This document shows positions 49,701-61,842 of a stretch of DNA of 64,000 nt, one piece after another (position 1 is the stretch's first letter; every line of letters begins with the position of its first letter). The stretch is taken from contig CALSFV010000005.1 in NCBI GenBank assembly GCA_943737045.1, positions 930,001 through 994,000 on the forward strand, given 5' to 3'. A program made the position numbers and the translations under genes. Source of the DNA: Parapristionchus giblindavisi. Lineage: Eukaryota > Nematoda > Chromadorea > Rhabditida > Diplogasteridae. The notes under the pieces are model-generated. The model had not been told where the DNA came from and ran no database searches. It saw only the letters and a list, made by a program, of their open reading frames with translations.

Positions 49701-52700
49701 CCACAGCGGTTACAGGGCGAGGTAATATTTCTATTTTTTTTTCATTTATGCGAGTCATTTCGTGTTTTGTAAACATTGCATAATCTTTGGTGAAGTTCAA
49801 GGTGTATTTTCCTTTTTGCCTACGAGTGAGCGCAACTTGCAAAATTACAATTATACTCACTCTATCGCGATTTTAAGCTTGCAACTTTCTCTTTCTCGGA
49901 ACCTCTTCGTTATTTTTGCTCTATCTCTATTCCTCTCCGTCTCTCTATCTCTTTCGTACTCTCTCTCCATCTCTATCTCTACCTCTCCCTTTTTCTTTCT
50001 TTCTTTCTCTCTCTCTCTCTCTCTCCCTCTCTCTCTATCCGCTTCTATCCACTCTCTCTCTCTTCATTTTCTCTTTCTCTAACTCTTCGTCTAGCCTTTT
50101 ATCTCTCTAACAGTCTGGCACTCTCTCACACCGCTATTGTCTCTCGTCCGTCGATCTTTGGTGATCTCTCATTTGTACACAATTTGTACACAACACAATC
50201 AGCTGCAAGTCAACCGTTAAATGTACCACCGCTATTGTTCTACTTCCGGGCTTTTGAGGGACTCTTTTTAAAGGCACACCCGAGTAACTTTTACTCTCGT
50301 TAATGGCAATACTCTCTCGCAGGCAAAGAAAGCGAGAGAGTGTGACCAGAGTGGAGAGTAAAAATTGATCGGGTTTCCCTTTAGGCGCTGTTCAAAAGTT
50401 ACAGTGGAACAGTAATTCAGAGAAAAACTCTTCACATTTCAAGTACTCTCCCCTTTTCCTTTGCGCTTTGAACACTACATTAGTAAATAATCAGAAGAAT
50501 ATGATCACATAAGGAAAAACTCATCGCTCTTGTCGAGCACACTTTCAACAATACAGACCGAGATGTATTCAACGCGAATCATTCCGATCAGCTGCAACTC
50601 CATTTTAGACAGTTTAACCGGCTCTAGACCAAATAATTTACTTCACTCCATTTTGACAGTATGCGAGCTAATTTTACTCACCGCTCTGGCCACGCTAGAT
50701 AAAGAAAGCGAGAGAGCACTGACATCATCGGAGAGTTTCAAATTAGTTGCAATTCACCGTTCAATTCTCTCTGATTCCTCGAGAACAAAGAAATCACCAC
50801 ATAAACGATCAATTGTTCCGGACAATTTCCGATTTTGAACCAGACAAATCACCGATATTTCTGATAGATTTAATGATGATTCTTACGGGCACAAAAGGTG
50901 CCTAATGGCCTCTATGCTATCCCAACAAAGTGCCCTTTTTGCACGTCAATAATTCACTAGATCATCGCAAAGATAATAGAGAGGGTGTCAATGAATGGGC
51001 AATCTGTTAATCTACCTCTGTCTTTGTCTCTACCTTTATCTCTAAATCTACCTCTACCTCTACCTCTACCTCCTCTGTCTTTGTCTCTCCCTCTCCCTCG
51101 TGTAACTTCAACTAGTAGAGTTTAGATAAGATCAGGGCGCGAACAAGGCGAGAATGGGCCGAAAAATGAAGTGAATTACAAGGGATAAATCATTGTATAA
51201 CAACATATTATGGGAGTGGTCGATCTGGTTTAGTAAATGAATTATGATTCAAGAATTATCATTAGTTTGAAAATTGAGAAAGTTTCTTAAGAACAGAGTT
51301 AACTGTTTTTTTCGCAGTTAAAGACACACCCCGAGCCATTTTTTTCTATTTACATACATACATTAGTGATCCCACCATTGTACCCTCAAACCTTTCGATT
51401 GTTGCATCCCAAACCCGTCTGTAATCTGCCGCAAGAGAAAAAATGCGAATTCAGCTCGGTACACTGAGTAGCACAAGCTTAGCTTAAAGAACATTTATCC
51501 ATGCTCTCTCTTTTGCGTACAATAGATTAACCATAAAAAAGATTAACCACCTTTTTTATTAAAAAAACCTTTTCGAATACATGAGATTAATCCGCGGAAC
51601 AGTTTAAGTACTCGCAAACGATTCTCATCGCACAGAGATTAAAATTGCTCGAGCAGGGATAGTTTGCGAACGATTTACACACATTCTGATAAATGTTGGC
51701 CTGTATATGGGCAAAACGCCGGGTTTTGTGGTTACTATTCACCCGGATGTGAACAAATCGTAGGAAAAGTTGGAAAATCTGTCGAACATATTGGTACAAG
51801 TTTGCTCTCTGTGCGTTCCCATCGCTAGAACTCGTACTTTGATCAGATCGTACATAAAAAATATTTTTTAAAAAACTACGTATAACACGAATACGACCGA
51901 GAACATCAAATATACTATTTTAAATAAAATGTTGTTAAATTATTGTATAGGTGCTCGAAATCTGGACGGATCCCGAGCCGGAGACGACGTTGACGTACGC
52001 CGATGAACCTGTGATATTTAAACCGAGCTGTGAATGGAGAATGACTAGGACGGGGTACGTACAGTACTTTTCGGTTTATCAATCATGGTTATCTTCTTTT
52101 TTTTTCTAATAAAAAAACTTATCATTAATCACTGGTCTCTTATAAAATCGTAGTTCGTACAATTTTTTTCCGATTTATGAATCATGAATGCTGGGTTATC
52201 TTATTTTTCATGAAAAAAACTTCACTTGGCTCAGGTATTCCTTAGTGTTATGATATTTTTTTATCTTTGTTGCTTAATTCTCCACTCCATTTCTTTGATG
52301 GAAGTAGTTGATCTAGGCTTCATGTGCATTGCAAGAACTAAGGATAAGTGAAACCATTTCATATCGCTACAGATCCGGTGATCCACCGCATAGGTGATCT
52401 AGATAAAGCAATTTCCTTGTCTGGTCTTAAGAGGAAGTTTGAATTGGTATAACTTCCTACACATTACGTGCTGATCTCAGTCACGCAGCCACAACATGTC
52501 ATAGTAGCCTGTTCTTCACAATTAGAGTATGCAGATGTTATCGTCAACCCGGAACTTTAACAGGAACGCGCTCTATTGGTGCCTTTTTTCAACATACAAC
52601 CAACTGTTTGTCAGCTTTAACTACTTCGTAACGACCGCTGAACCATTTATCACCCATGATAAGAAAAATGTGCGTCCCTTGCTTTGTTTATGGTAGTTTA

Positions 52701-55700
52701 TGGGTTAGAAGAGGGGATTGACTGATGCAGGGATAGTGAATAGAAATCATCATGAACGGGTTTAGAGATCTGTGTGTTCCGTTTCTCGTGATACCTGCAT
52801 AATGGGAAAAAAGATAGAGATCGTGATACGGGACACGATGCAAAACAAGCATGATATATTGTAATTTAGCACAAAACCATTGAGGCATCCATAAGAGAGA
52901 TGACAAACAACAGTGACATTTATTATTATCACATGATTCACAGAATTATTATTTATTATTTAATCACGTTTTTCACAGATAAGTCACTTCCATGAACATA
53001 TGAACGAATTTTACAATTGTAGAATGTTACTAGATTTTATGTTTTTTGCAATGTAGCTTTTGCTGCTACTGATGTAATGCAGTTGTGATTGCGATGCAGT
53101 TCAAGCAAAACCATTGCAAACGCAACACAATTTTATACAGTCGCCGCACGAACGTCTGTTTCTTATGCGATACGACGCCTCTAGAAGGACCGGGATAATG
53201 GGAGGGTTGAGGGTATACCCGCGGGTTTCCCCGCACGGGATCAGGTTAGACGACGGCATCGTAGCGATAGGTTCCATTGATGATGGCCAATTGCACGAGT
53301 TGACGACGTTTGTGCTCGTCGTTAGAAGGAGTGAGCAACTTCGTGATGGCCGCAACGCCAACACGTAGTTTGGCCTCGGCAGCAACCTGAATTTTGGTAA
53401 CCGGTTAACTATTTTGAAACGGGAATTGGTTAACCATTGTGAAACTGGAAATTATTAATGAAAAATAAACTGGAAACTGATTAACCATTGTGAAACTGGG
53501 AAAGAGTTAACCACTGAAAAACTGGGAAACGGTTAACCATTCGGAAACTAGGACACCGTTAACCACTATCCCACCTGAGAAACATCGCTGGCCTTGATGA
53601 GTACATGAAGTGGTTCAACAAGATGTTCCCATCCAGGTTTATTGATTAGACGAGCCTCTCTAACTGGGTCCTGCAATGATTGTGAGGTTACGGTAAATGA
53701 AGGAACGAGTTACGGTAGGTCATGGATATCGAACATGGTAGGTTGCTGGTATGAGTTATGGTCTTTGGTTTTTAAACTTTTTGTTCAACGTCTATCCTAC
53801 ACAGTCAACTATAATTATACTTGCTCGTATCTACGCAGACAAATAATTTGATACTCAGTCACATCTACGCAGCCAAATATCTTACCTTGACTGATCCTAT
53901 GCCACGCACTAGAATGGTGCATTCCGTCTCGCTCTCAATCTGCTTGATACTGATGCCACGAGGGCCAAGAATGCGGCCAATGAGGTTGCATCTGGAATGA
54001 TACTCAGTGATCTACGCAGCCAATGTCATGATACTCAGCCATCTACGCAGTCTACCACTAACCTTGGATAGTATGGAATGGGAATCTTCTGCTGAACGAC
54101 CACTCCTCCACTCTCGAACGGCTCCATTCTTGATCCGATCATGGCTGCATATGCTCTACAATGATACTCAGTAATCGCCATGATACTCAGCCTAGCTACG
54201 CAGGAAATTTGGCGCACCTATGAAGTGCAATGATATTGCCAACTGGACTGCGGGCCCTTGGTGATGTGACTGTGTTGGCGCTACGGGTGGTAGTGGTGTG
54301 CTTGGTTACGGTAGGCGATCTATGAGAAATAGCCTTCGGAGTACTGCCTTCCATATTTTTTATGGTGCCACTGCCTCCTGTGTACACAGCCGACCTGAAC
54401 GAAGGATACTGTACTTGATCTTTGATCTTTGTTCGCAAGATTACTGTACCAGACGCGGTCGATTTCCTCGTTGAGCAGGCGCAGCGCATGCGGATACGCT
54501 CCCGGCAGGGCGTTAAGCTCGCGCATATCCTGAAAAAATGCACTTTATTTGTCTCTCATATTATTTGCTAAACAAAATGATTCTACAAATTCAATTGTTC
54601 ATGCAAAATTCAATTATCTGTCTACGATCTCATTGCTTTGTCTAGATTGCGACTAAAGATGAATGAAAGATAAAAATATAGACAAAGATAAGTGATCTAA
54701 CAACGTTCAAGATCAAAGATCAAAGATCAAAAATAATACTTGCCTTGACCAGCTCATCCAGGTACTTAGCGGTGGCATTTACTACGTCTCCACATGAATC
54801 GATCATGTTTCGATTTGTACTCGTGTCCTCGCGTCCTTTGAGCATTTTACGTGTTGAACTGCGTCGGCAGAAATACTTGACTTAAGACGACCTTAAGATG
54901 CTAAGGTCTTAAGGTCGTAAGACTTGGGAGATAGAGAAGAAATGGACTACCAACCTGCGTCGACGGGAGAGAATATGAAGAATGAAATGGTTGATGGCAT
55001 GGAGAATGGTGAAGAAATGGAGTGAATTAATGAAAATTAAATGAACTTCGTAATGAAATCATCATTCAAAGTCATTGAAAAGATTCCACATAAGTCCTAT
55101 CGAATCTATTTTGACTGATTGTAAACGAACATATTGTACTGGAGTTCTTATCGGTAATGAGATCAAAGATCAATCGATATATTTTAGTTTCTCAGTGAAT
55201 AAAGATCAAAGACTAGATTTAAATTGCAACTAATCGAGTCCATTTTGACTAAAAGAACGAACTGAATGTCCTCTTGAATAGAGTTATCAAAGATCAACAT
55301 ATATGTTGTAGTTTCTTACAATTAGTGAATCATGATTGTCGATCTGTTCCATAGGCTGTTTTAGAGGTTGATCGGAGAGATGCGTTCAAAAATCGAAGAT
55401 CAAAGATTACATATCAAAGATCGAAGAATAGTGTTCACTTTGAAAATCTGAGATAAAGAAGGATCAATTCAAAATGAGAAAAAGACAAAGGAATTACAAT
55501 GTGAAAGTGCATTTTCAGGACACTAATCTCGAAGTTGACGCGTGCCGAATACTACACGGTCTTCACGCATCGCGTGAATCCTCCGGCGCGTACTTCCGCA
55601 CGCGTAACCGCAACGCGTCGTCCGCTTCTGACGCGTCTGCCGCTGTCGCGTCGGCCATTCGCGCGAATCTCATCGCCGCCTCCTCCTCGCTACAGCACGT

Positions 55701-57800
55701 CGTCGATCAAACAGCGACCATCCGGCGCGCCTCTGTATCCGTCTCGTCAGCGTCCTACCGCGTCGCCCAGGCGGACAGCGCTTCAACGTAAAGGCTATGG
55801 CTACCGTAACCGGGCGACAGTAGTGAGACCCTGTCGACCGCACGCATCGGTAGCGAGATTTCCGCCGAAAGTTCAAGCGAGAATCAAGGTATTCTTTTGT
55901 ATTGTTTGTTTTCTTGTGGCTCAAAAATACTCTGTATGGAAGGAAATTCTGGATATTTTATAGCATAAATTATAAAATATTTGTTACAGGATATCTGGAA
56001 CCGACACCGACCGGGAATGAGTTGTGCCGAGATGCACAGGAAGACAAAGTGAGGATAATTGTAAAGAATATTCCTCACCTTCTTTGTTTACAAGCTAATT
56101 TTACGATTTTAACAATCAATAGAATGTGAAAAAAAATCGTCAAAAAAACCACTTCATTGTATGTCCAATGTGTTCACCCTAATAAATAAATAAATACAAT
56201 AAACGCGAAACCTGATGGAATTTAAAAAAAAGTTATTAATTCCAGACAAATCATTGTCAACCTTCCGATACAGCTACGAAGAATCGTCCATCCTCCGCAA
56301 TTGGAATGCAAGGTTTGAAATATTTAACTATTGTATTATTTTATGATTATGTAAAAAAAGCAAATTGACAGTATTGATTTTGATCTGCAACATTAGGTAT
56401 TTCAATGAAACACTCAGTTTTCAATACTTTTCTGTAGATTTTTTCCGTAAGTATTCAAAATCGTTCCTTTGCAGTTGCCTCACTTCCTTTCCCGACTACA
56501 GCCCGCGTTGCAGAATAAGCTGAGAGCTGTGTGGGTCGGACACAAGCAGGGCGCACCCTGTCAAGATGTAATTTATTTATTTATTTATTTATTTTCTTAT
56601 TTATTTGTTTATTTTTATTCATCTCAAACAACATCTACTTTTTAAACACGTTACTATTTTCCCACAAGATGGAGCGACCTGTTTGGGAAGACACTTGGAT
56701 GTAACTTAAAATGTTTAAAAAATGAATCAATTTTTCCAATCCCCGAGCAGATCCTCATGTATCCTCATAATAATGGAAAGACGAGTAAAAAGGTGGACAT
56801 TTCCAGTCTCTCATTACTCATCTGAGTATGATTGAGAGGTTAAGGAGTATTAAGAATCCCCGGAACTCCTAAATTGTGACCGGCATCGGAAATTAGTGTC
56901 CATTGTAGTAGCGCCAGCTGGAAAATTGGTATAGGTAAAAGAAGAGGTAGAGGGAGAGGTAGAGGTAGAGGTAGAGGTAGAGGGAGAGGGAGAGGGAGAG
57001 GGAGAGGAGAGGTAGAGGTAGAGGAGAGGTAGAGGGAGAGGGAGAGGGAGAGGTAGAGGAGAGGTAGAGGGAGAGGAGAGGTAGAGGGAGAGGGAGAGGG
57101 AGAGGGAGAGGTAGAGGAGAGGTAGAGGGAGAGGGAGAAGGAGAGGTAGAGGAGAGGTAGAGGGAGAGGGAGAGGGAGAGGTAGAGGGAGAGGGAGAGGG
57201 AGAGGGAGAGGGAGAGGGAGAGGTAGAGGTAGAGGGAGAGGGAGAGGGAGAGGGAGAAGAAGAGGTAGAGGGCTGAATATGAGTAGTTCAGGCTAAATGG
57301 AATGAGGTGAGCACCTGCTCCAAGGTGGCAATTACCGCCTTTTCCGTTATCCTTTTCCGTTCGGACGCATCATCTTTCCGGGGTAGAACCATTAAAGACA
57401 CACCTCAAGATATGTTTACTCTCCGCTCTGACCACACTCTCTCGTAGGCAGAAAATGCGAGAGAGCATTGCCAGAACTATAGCGAATGAAAGAGAGTTTT
57501 GAATATAAAGGTGATTTATATGAGAATGAGCCAAGATCCAGTGTTAGTGCCTATGACACTATACGTTCTTGTCAGGCATCAATGCAAATTATAACAGGAA
57601 ATCGCTTATTCAGTTTAGACCGCGTCTTTTGATGACAATTGACTTCATTGATTTCATGATTTCATCAATTTCAGCGCGTGCGCAAGCAGTTGGACATTCT
57701 GGCAGCCAATGAGATCTCAATCGAATCCTTCCGGATGCCATCGCCCGCTCTCTACAACGACGACGACTCCCGCAAGAGTCGAAGTAGTCAAACCATCTAA
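46740..57800 (+). CDS. Predicted secreted protein, 7 exons, 293 aa
   Basis: Exons 46740-46802, 51951-52054, 55519-55888, 55990-56048, 56246-56312, 56475-56567 and 57675-57800 join in phase to a TAA at 57798. Exon 1 is a signal peptide (charged start, then [13 protein letters not shown]) ending just before its donor. Exon 3 encodes an Arg/Pro/Ser/Thr-rich stretch ([25 protein letters not shown]) that is GC-rich compared with its surroundings. The C-terminal part has [29 protein letters not shown] and [11 protein letters not shown]. From memory this helical pattern is reminiscent of small secreted nematode proteins, but I cannot assign a family. About five cysteines are scattered. Introns 1 and 2 are 5.1 and 3.5 kb; intron 2 holds a whole gene on the other strand. 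The join across intron 1 rests on phase only. Confidence 0.7.
47401..47613. mobile_element. 213 bp palindromic MITE
   Basis: GGTGTTAAAATCTTGTAAAA at the left and TTTTACAAGATTTTAACACC at the right, with further matched arms (AGTGTTAATT, GTAAAAGTAGTTGGAAAAGT). Nearly the whole element folds on itself. It lies in intron 1 of the secreted-protein gene. Confidence 0.8.
49258..49412. repeat. (CTCTCC)n microsatellite
   Basis: About 21 uninterrupted CTCTCC hexamers (49258-49384), then CTTCTTCTACC and CTACCT variants. Same hexamer as the large array at 59849. Confidence 0.97.
49624..49655. repeat. Tandem ATCAAAG heptamer
   Basis: Four units of AGATCAA/ATCAAAG in a row. Shorter runs of the same heptamer occur in at least a dozen introns and flanks (655, 3596, 4097, 5218, 24301, 28184, 28246, 54712, 55388 and others). 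Confidence 0.85.
50266..50384. repeat. MITE copy (GGCACACC family)
   Basis: TTTTTAAAGGCACACCCGAG and GATCGGGTTTCCCTTTA ends, with AATGGCAATACTCTCTCGC facing GCGAGAGAGTGTGACCAGA. Intron 1 of the secreted-protein gene. A second, less complete copy follows at about 50660-50750. Confidence 0.75.
53246..54845 (-). CDS. STAR-family QUA1-KH-QUA2 RNA-binding protein
   Basis: Seven exons: 54744-54845, 54450-54529, 54218-54394, 54063-54155, 53886-53991, 53575-53670, 53246-53386; 264 aa, all junctions in phase. QUA1 is at about 24-61 ([29 protein letters not shown]). A Ser/Thr-rich linker follows. The KH domain is at about 140-185 with [39 protein letters not shown]; the GPRG loop is intact. Then come [15 protein letters not shown] and QUA2 ([16 protein letters not shown]). 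Relatives are QKI, GLD-1 and ASD-2, which regulate splicing or translation through ACUAAY-type sites; the target preference here is inferred. The protein stops five codons after the TYR of QUA2, without the C-terminal tail of QKI. Intron 1 begins AAG|GCAAGT, a classic GC-AG intron. The whole gene lies inside intron 2 of the plus-strand secreted-protein gene. Confidence 0.92.
53828..54205. repeat. TGATACTCAG / CTACGCAGCCAAA boxes in STAR introns
   Basis: The pair GATACTCAG and CTACGCAG(C)CAAAT occurs at 53828-53880, 53998-54060 and 54160-54205, that is, in consecutive introns of the STAR gene next to its exons. The same boxes form a tandem array at 12640-12850. Confidence 0.7.
56941..57275. 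repeat. (GAGAGG)n with GTAGAG variants
   Basis: About 330 bp of GAGAGG and GTAGAG hexamers, including a longer unit (GGTAGAGGAGAGGTAGAGGGAGAGGGAGA-like) repeated several times. It lies in intron 6 of the secreted-protein gene, on the opposite strand sense to the CTCTCC arrays. Confidence 0.95.
57393..57500. repeat. Degenerate MITE copy (GGCACACC family)
   Basis: AAAGACACACCTCAAGATATG start and ACTCTCCGCTCTGACCACAC arm, facing GCGAGAGAGCATTGCCAGAA; the right terminus is lost. Last intron of the secreted-protein gene. Confidence 0.6.
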
Positions 57801-58262
57801 ACCACGCCCATTTCCGTATTTTTCCTGATTTTCGCATTTCCGTTTAATTTACTCTAACCATTTCGCATTTTTCATTTTCCTTTCCATAATTTCCCTGATT
57901 TCCTTCAGCTCCGCCCCTTATCGTGTGATGATCTAGATCGGGCATTGTTTTTCCATTACCGGTCTGACTATTGTTAAATATAATAATCTATGTTTGTAAA
58001 ATTTTGTGAAAGAATCCCCCCTGTATCTTTCGCTCGTCATCTCAATAGACGGAATTATTACTACTTTTACGTATGTTATAGCTCAATTGTATGTCTGTAC
58101 TCTCTCATATTGCCGTACTATCTCGCTCACTGTCTGACCATCTCGCGCACTCCTCGATCAGTGTGCTCTCTAGCTCATCTCTGACTGTCTGGCGCTCTGA
58201 CGCCCTCTCAATTGCGCAGGCTCTCTCGCCTGGTCGTCGTTGTATTTAATGTCCATACATGC

Positions 58263-58268
58263 AATAAA
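58263..58268 (+). terminator. Candidate polyadenylation signal of the secreted-protein gene
   Basis: AATAAA about 460 nt downstream of the TAA at 57800 on the same strand, followed by TG-rich DNA. Assignment is by position only. Confidence 0.3.
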
Positions 58269-59848
58269 TGTTCATGCACACACATTGGAACGCGTGGAAG
58301 TCTTGTAGGGGCAGAGACGCAGAGGGACCATTCTATGGTATCGTCGTCAACGTAGAGTAGTTGAGGAAGTGAGTGGAAGGCGAGAGCACCAGATGACCAG
58401 ACATCGGGATTAGGACCAGAGAATTTCTGAGAATAACACATGTCGATCATTTTGATCAGTCTTTAGTCACAATACTTCCCATTCTGACAATACAAATTGA
58501 CATAGTAAGAAATGACAGAGACACATTTTGAACTTTGACAGTTGCTACCGCAATGACAAAGGGATTGACATATGACAACCGGGATCATCGATCTTCTGTG
58601 ATGACAAAGCCGCGATGACATTCACTATGTGGTTGGGGGTCGCTCGATGATCCGATTATTGTCTGATCATCTCTATCTACTCTATCTATTGCGAGTAGAG
58701 AACCAGAATGGATACCACTACATTGTCGTATGGACAGGTATGAAAATATTGATTGATTATGATTCCTGCTTGAGTTTAATGCACTTTTTTATCCGGAACT
58801 AGTATTTGAACGACAACTTTCGTCAATACAAGCGAACAAAAGTTTTAAAAAATGCAATATTGGTACGAATATTCTATTATAATATTGCCACCATGCACAG
58901 TCTTCCTATCATTTTCAACGCGAAAACGACCGCTCAATATCTTTCTCTCAAAGCTAATGCATTCTCGCTTGTCAGCCCTGCAAAGATTCTGTGCATGATC
59001 CGATTATTGATTGATCATCTGTCTCTATCTCTATCTATTTTGTCTATGGCTAGTATAGAATTGTATGCACCTCTTCTGTATATTCTGCTTTTTCACTGTC
59101 CCTGTGTTTTTTTAGTTTTTTTTCCAGGTAAGGTACATAGATACGAAGAAGAAATTAGGAACTCCGGACTGAATTGCCCTTGAATAATCATTGGCCTAGC
59201 AATCATCAGGACTTTGTGTGCATTGAATAACGGGTTGCATTTTACCTTTTCACTGTCCTCGATTTGAAGGAACGCTGTGTGCCATCACGTTTACTCTATT
59301 TCATATACTTTTTCGTTGAGGAACAAATATTTTAAAAGTTATTTTTCAGAAATATAGAATTTATAGTAATCTCAATTTGTGGTATCGGTCACTTTCCCTT
59401 GGAAACCCCACAAGAAGCCAAATATCTTCTTTCCATATTCGTAATCCCCCAAATCCCTGGCTACTTACTAGATTTAATCTTGTTCAAAAATCATAAGGAA
59501 AAAGTAGGGAAAACGATTCAATTTTTATTCTGATTTATCCTTTTTCTTGTGGAATAAATACTCTATTTTATTCTTGACCTATCGAACTCTTGATAAATGA
59601 AATGAAATGAATACTGAATTCATAGTAAATACTGCGAAGTGATCATAAATTTCGAAAATTAGTCAGAAAATTGGTACGTTATCTTACTAGTTCATGTATA
59701 GTAGTTCGTCTTTAGCCCATTGGCTACAGTAATCCACATTGACTACAGTAGTCCTATGAGAGCTACTAGTGTTTACATTCTTTGTCCAACATCTACCTCC
59801 ATTCATACGCACATTAACATTTCGTATAGTCGACATCCATTTTGTCTC

Positions 59849-61005
59849 AATCTACCTCTCCCTCTCTCCCTCTACCTCTCCCTCTCTCCCTCTACCTCTC
59901 CCTCTCCTCTCCCTCTCCCTCTCCCTCTCCCTCTCCCTCTCCCTCTCTCCCTCTCCCTCTCCCTCTCCCTCTCCCTCTCCCTCTCCCTCTCCCTCTCCCT
60001 CTCCCTCTCCCTCTCCCTCTCCCTCTCCCTCTCCCTCCCCTCTCCCCTCTCCCTCTCCCTCTCCCTCTCCCTCTCCCTCTCCCTCTCCCTCTCCCTCTCA
60101 CTCTACCTCTCCCTCTCCCTCTCACTCTACCTCTCCCTCTCCCTCTACCTCTCCCTCTCCCTCTCCCTCTCCCTCTCCCTCTCCCTCTCCTCTCCCTCTC
60201 CCTCTACCTCTCCCTCTCCCTCTCCCTCTCCCTCTCCCTCTCCCTCTCCCTCTCCCTCTCCCTCTCCCTCTCCCTCTCCCTCTCCCTCTCCCTCTCCCTC
60301 TCCCTCTACCTCTCCCTCTCACTCTACCTCTCCCTCTACCTCTCCCTCTCACTCTCCCTCTCCCTCTCCCTCTCCCTCTCCCTCTCCCTCTCCCTCTCCC
60401 TCTCCCTCTCCCTCTCCCTCTCCCTCTCCCTCTCCCTCTCCCTCTCCCTCTCCCTCTCCCTCTCCCTCTCCCTCTCCCTCTCCCTCTCCCTCTCCCTCTC
60501 CCTCTCCCTCTCCCTCTCCCTCTCCCTCTCCCTCTCCCTCTCCCTCTCCCTCTCCCTCTCCCTCTCCCTCTCCCTCTCCCTCTCCCTCTCCCTCTCCCTC
60601 TCCCTCTCCCTCTCCCTCTCCCTCTCCCTCTCCCTCTCCCTCTCCCTCTCCCTCTCCCTCTCCCTCTACCTCTCCCTCTCACTCTACCTCTCCCTCTACC
60701 TCTCCCTCTCACTCTCCCTCTCCCTCTCCCTCTCCATCTCCCTCTCCATCTCCCTCTCCCTCTACCTCTCACTCTACCTCTCCCTCTACCTCTCCCTCTC
60801 ACTCTACCTCTCCCTCTACCTCTCCCTCTCACTCTACCTCTCCCTCTACCTCTCCCTCTCACTCTACCTCTCCCTCTACCTCTCCCTCTCACTCTACCTC
60901 TCCCTCTCCCTCTCCCTCTCCCTCTCCCTCTCCCTCTCCCTCTACCTCTCCCTCTCCCTCTCCCTCTCCCTCTACCTCTACCTCTCCCTCTACCTCTACC
61001 ATCTC
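59849..61005. repeat. 1.16 kb (CTCTCC)n array with 30-bp higher-order unit
   Basis: Almost pure CTCTCC hexamers with CTCTAC and CTCTCA variants. At 60781-60900 the variants are ordered as CTCACT, CTACCT, CTCCCT, CTACCT, CTCCCT, repeated exactly every 30 bp; traces of the same order occur at 60310-60350 and 60660-60720. A pure CTCTCC block (about 60352-60666) separates two copies of the variant block. ORFs of 404-436 codons through it are repeat translations in three frames and not genes. Confidence 0.97.
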
Positions 61006-61722
61006 TCCCGTACTCTACTATCACTAGGGGCAACAATGAGCTCGCTTTCACATTAGCCTATCCATTTCATCGACCATAAATCATGAGCGATTATTGATTA
61101 TTGATTTTGTTGACGGAGAGGAATTCGTTATTGATTTTGTTGTTTGCATCAGATAGCGATTATTGGGGTGGGAACTCATATGTCCATACATTCTCACCAT
61201 CACTGACAACAATATAAATACGCATAATATCATCTCTAGATAGTCATCCCCTCCTAGTCCGTCATATGCCCAATCTCGGGGGTCGATCTCACGTGTTATC
61301 AAAGATTTTTTTTTCAGTGAGAGAAGTGACGGACAATTGTTTTCCTTGTCTTGTCGTCTTCAACATTTTTTTCCTTTTCCCTATCCTCGTGTTAAGTTTC
61401 GCGTGAGAATGTCGAAGTTTACTCGTGTTTCTCTACTTCTACATATCATTCTTTATTCTCTATTTTTTAAATATTTTTCTCGACCTTATTACATGTTTGT
61501 TTAAAGTATTTTGTGTTTTGCTCACTACTAAAGTCATAGCCATAATTTTTCTTGTGCACGTTAGGCTGAAAGAAAAATCACAATTGTATATTTTATCGAC
61601 ACGCAAAAACGAGCAGAACATTTTGCTTACTCATTTTGGCTGATAATCATATATCCATTTCCCAATCAATATGGTACATAATTACAGTAGCACGATTTGA
61701 TTTTAGCATTAATGTGTATGCA

Positions 61723-61726
<4 letters not shown>

Positions 61727-61799
<73 letters not shown>

Positions 61800-61842
61800 G
61801 TGGTAAATAAATATATATATATATTTATTTACCACAAGGTAA
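61727..61842. repeat. (TA)n tract next to a perfect palindrome
   Basis: About 34 TA dinucleotides (61727-61794), then ACCTTGTGGTAAATAAATAT facing ATATTTATTTACCACAAGGT with only TATATAT between the arms (61795-61842). Confidence 0.95.

Noticed and set aside
53114..53368. 84-codon plus-strand ORF that also fits in phase after the exon ending at 52054 of the secreted gene
   Set aside because: It is the antisense shadow of the last STAR exon, whose QUA2 sequence is conserved; exon 55519-55888 also fits the phase and has independent coding character.
58208..58450. Minus-strand ORF with NPDVWSSGALAF, recalling kinase subdomain IX
   Set aside because: Single short exon-like frame with no other kinase motif nearby on either side; too little to call a gene or pseudogene.
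59720..61079. Three overlapping plus-strand ORFs of 404-436 codons and a 309-codon minus ORF
   Set aside because: They are translations of the CTCTCC array ([24 protein letters not shown]) in every frame, with no exon signals or non-repeat sequence.
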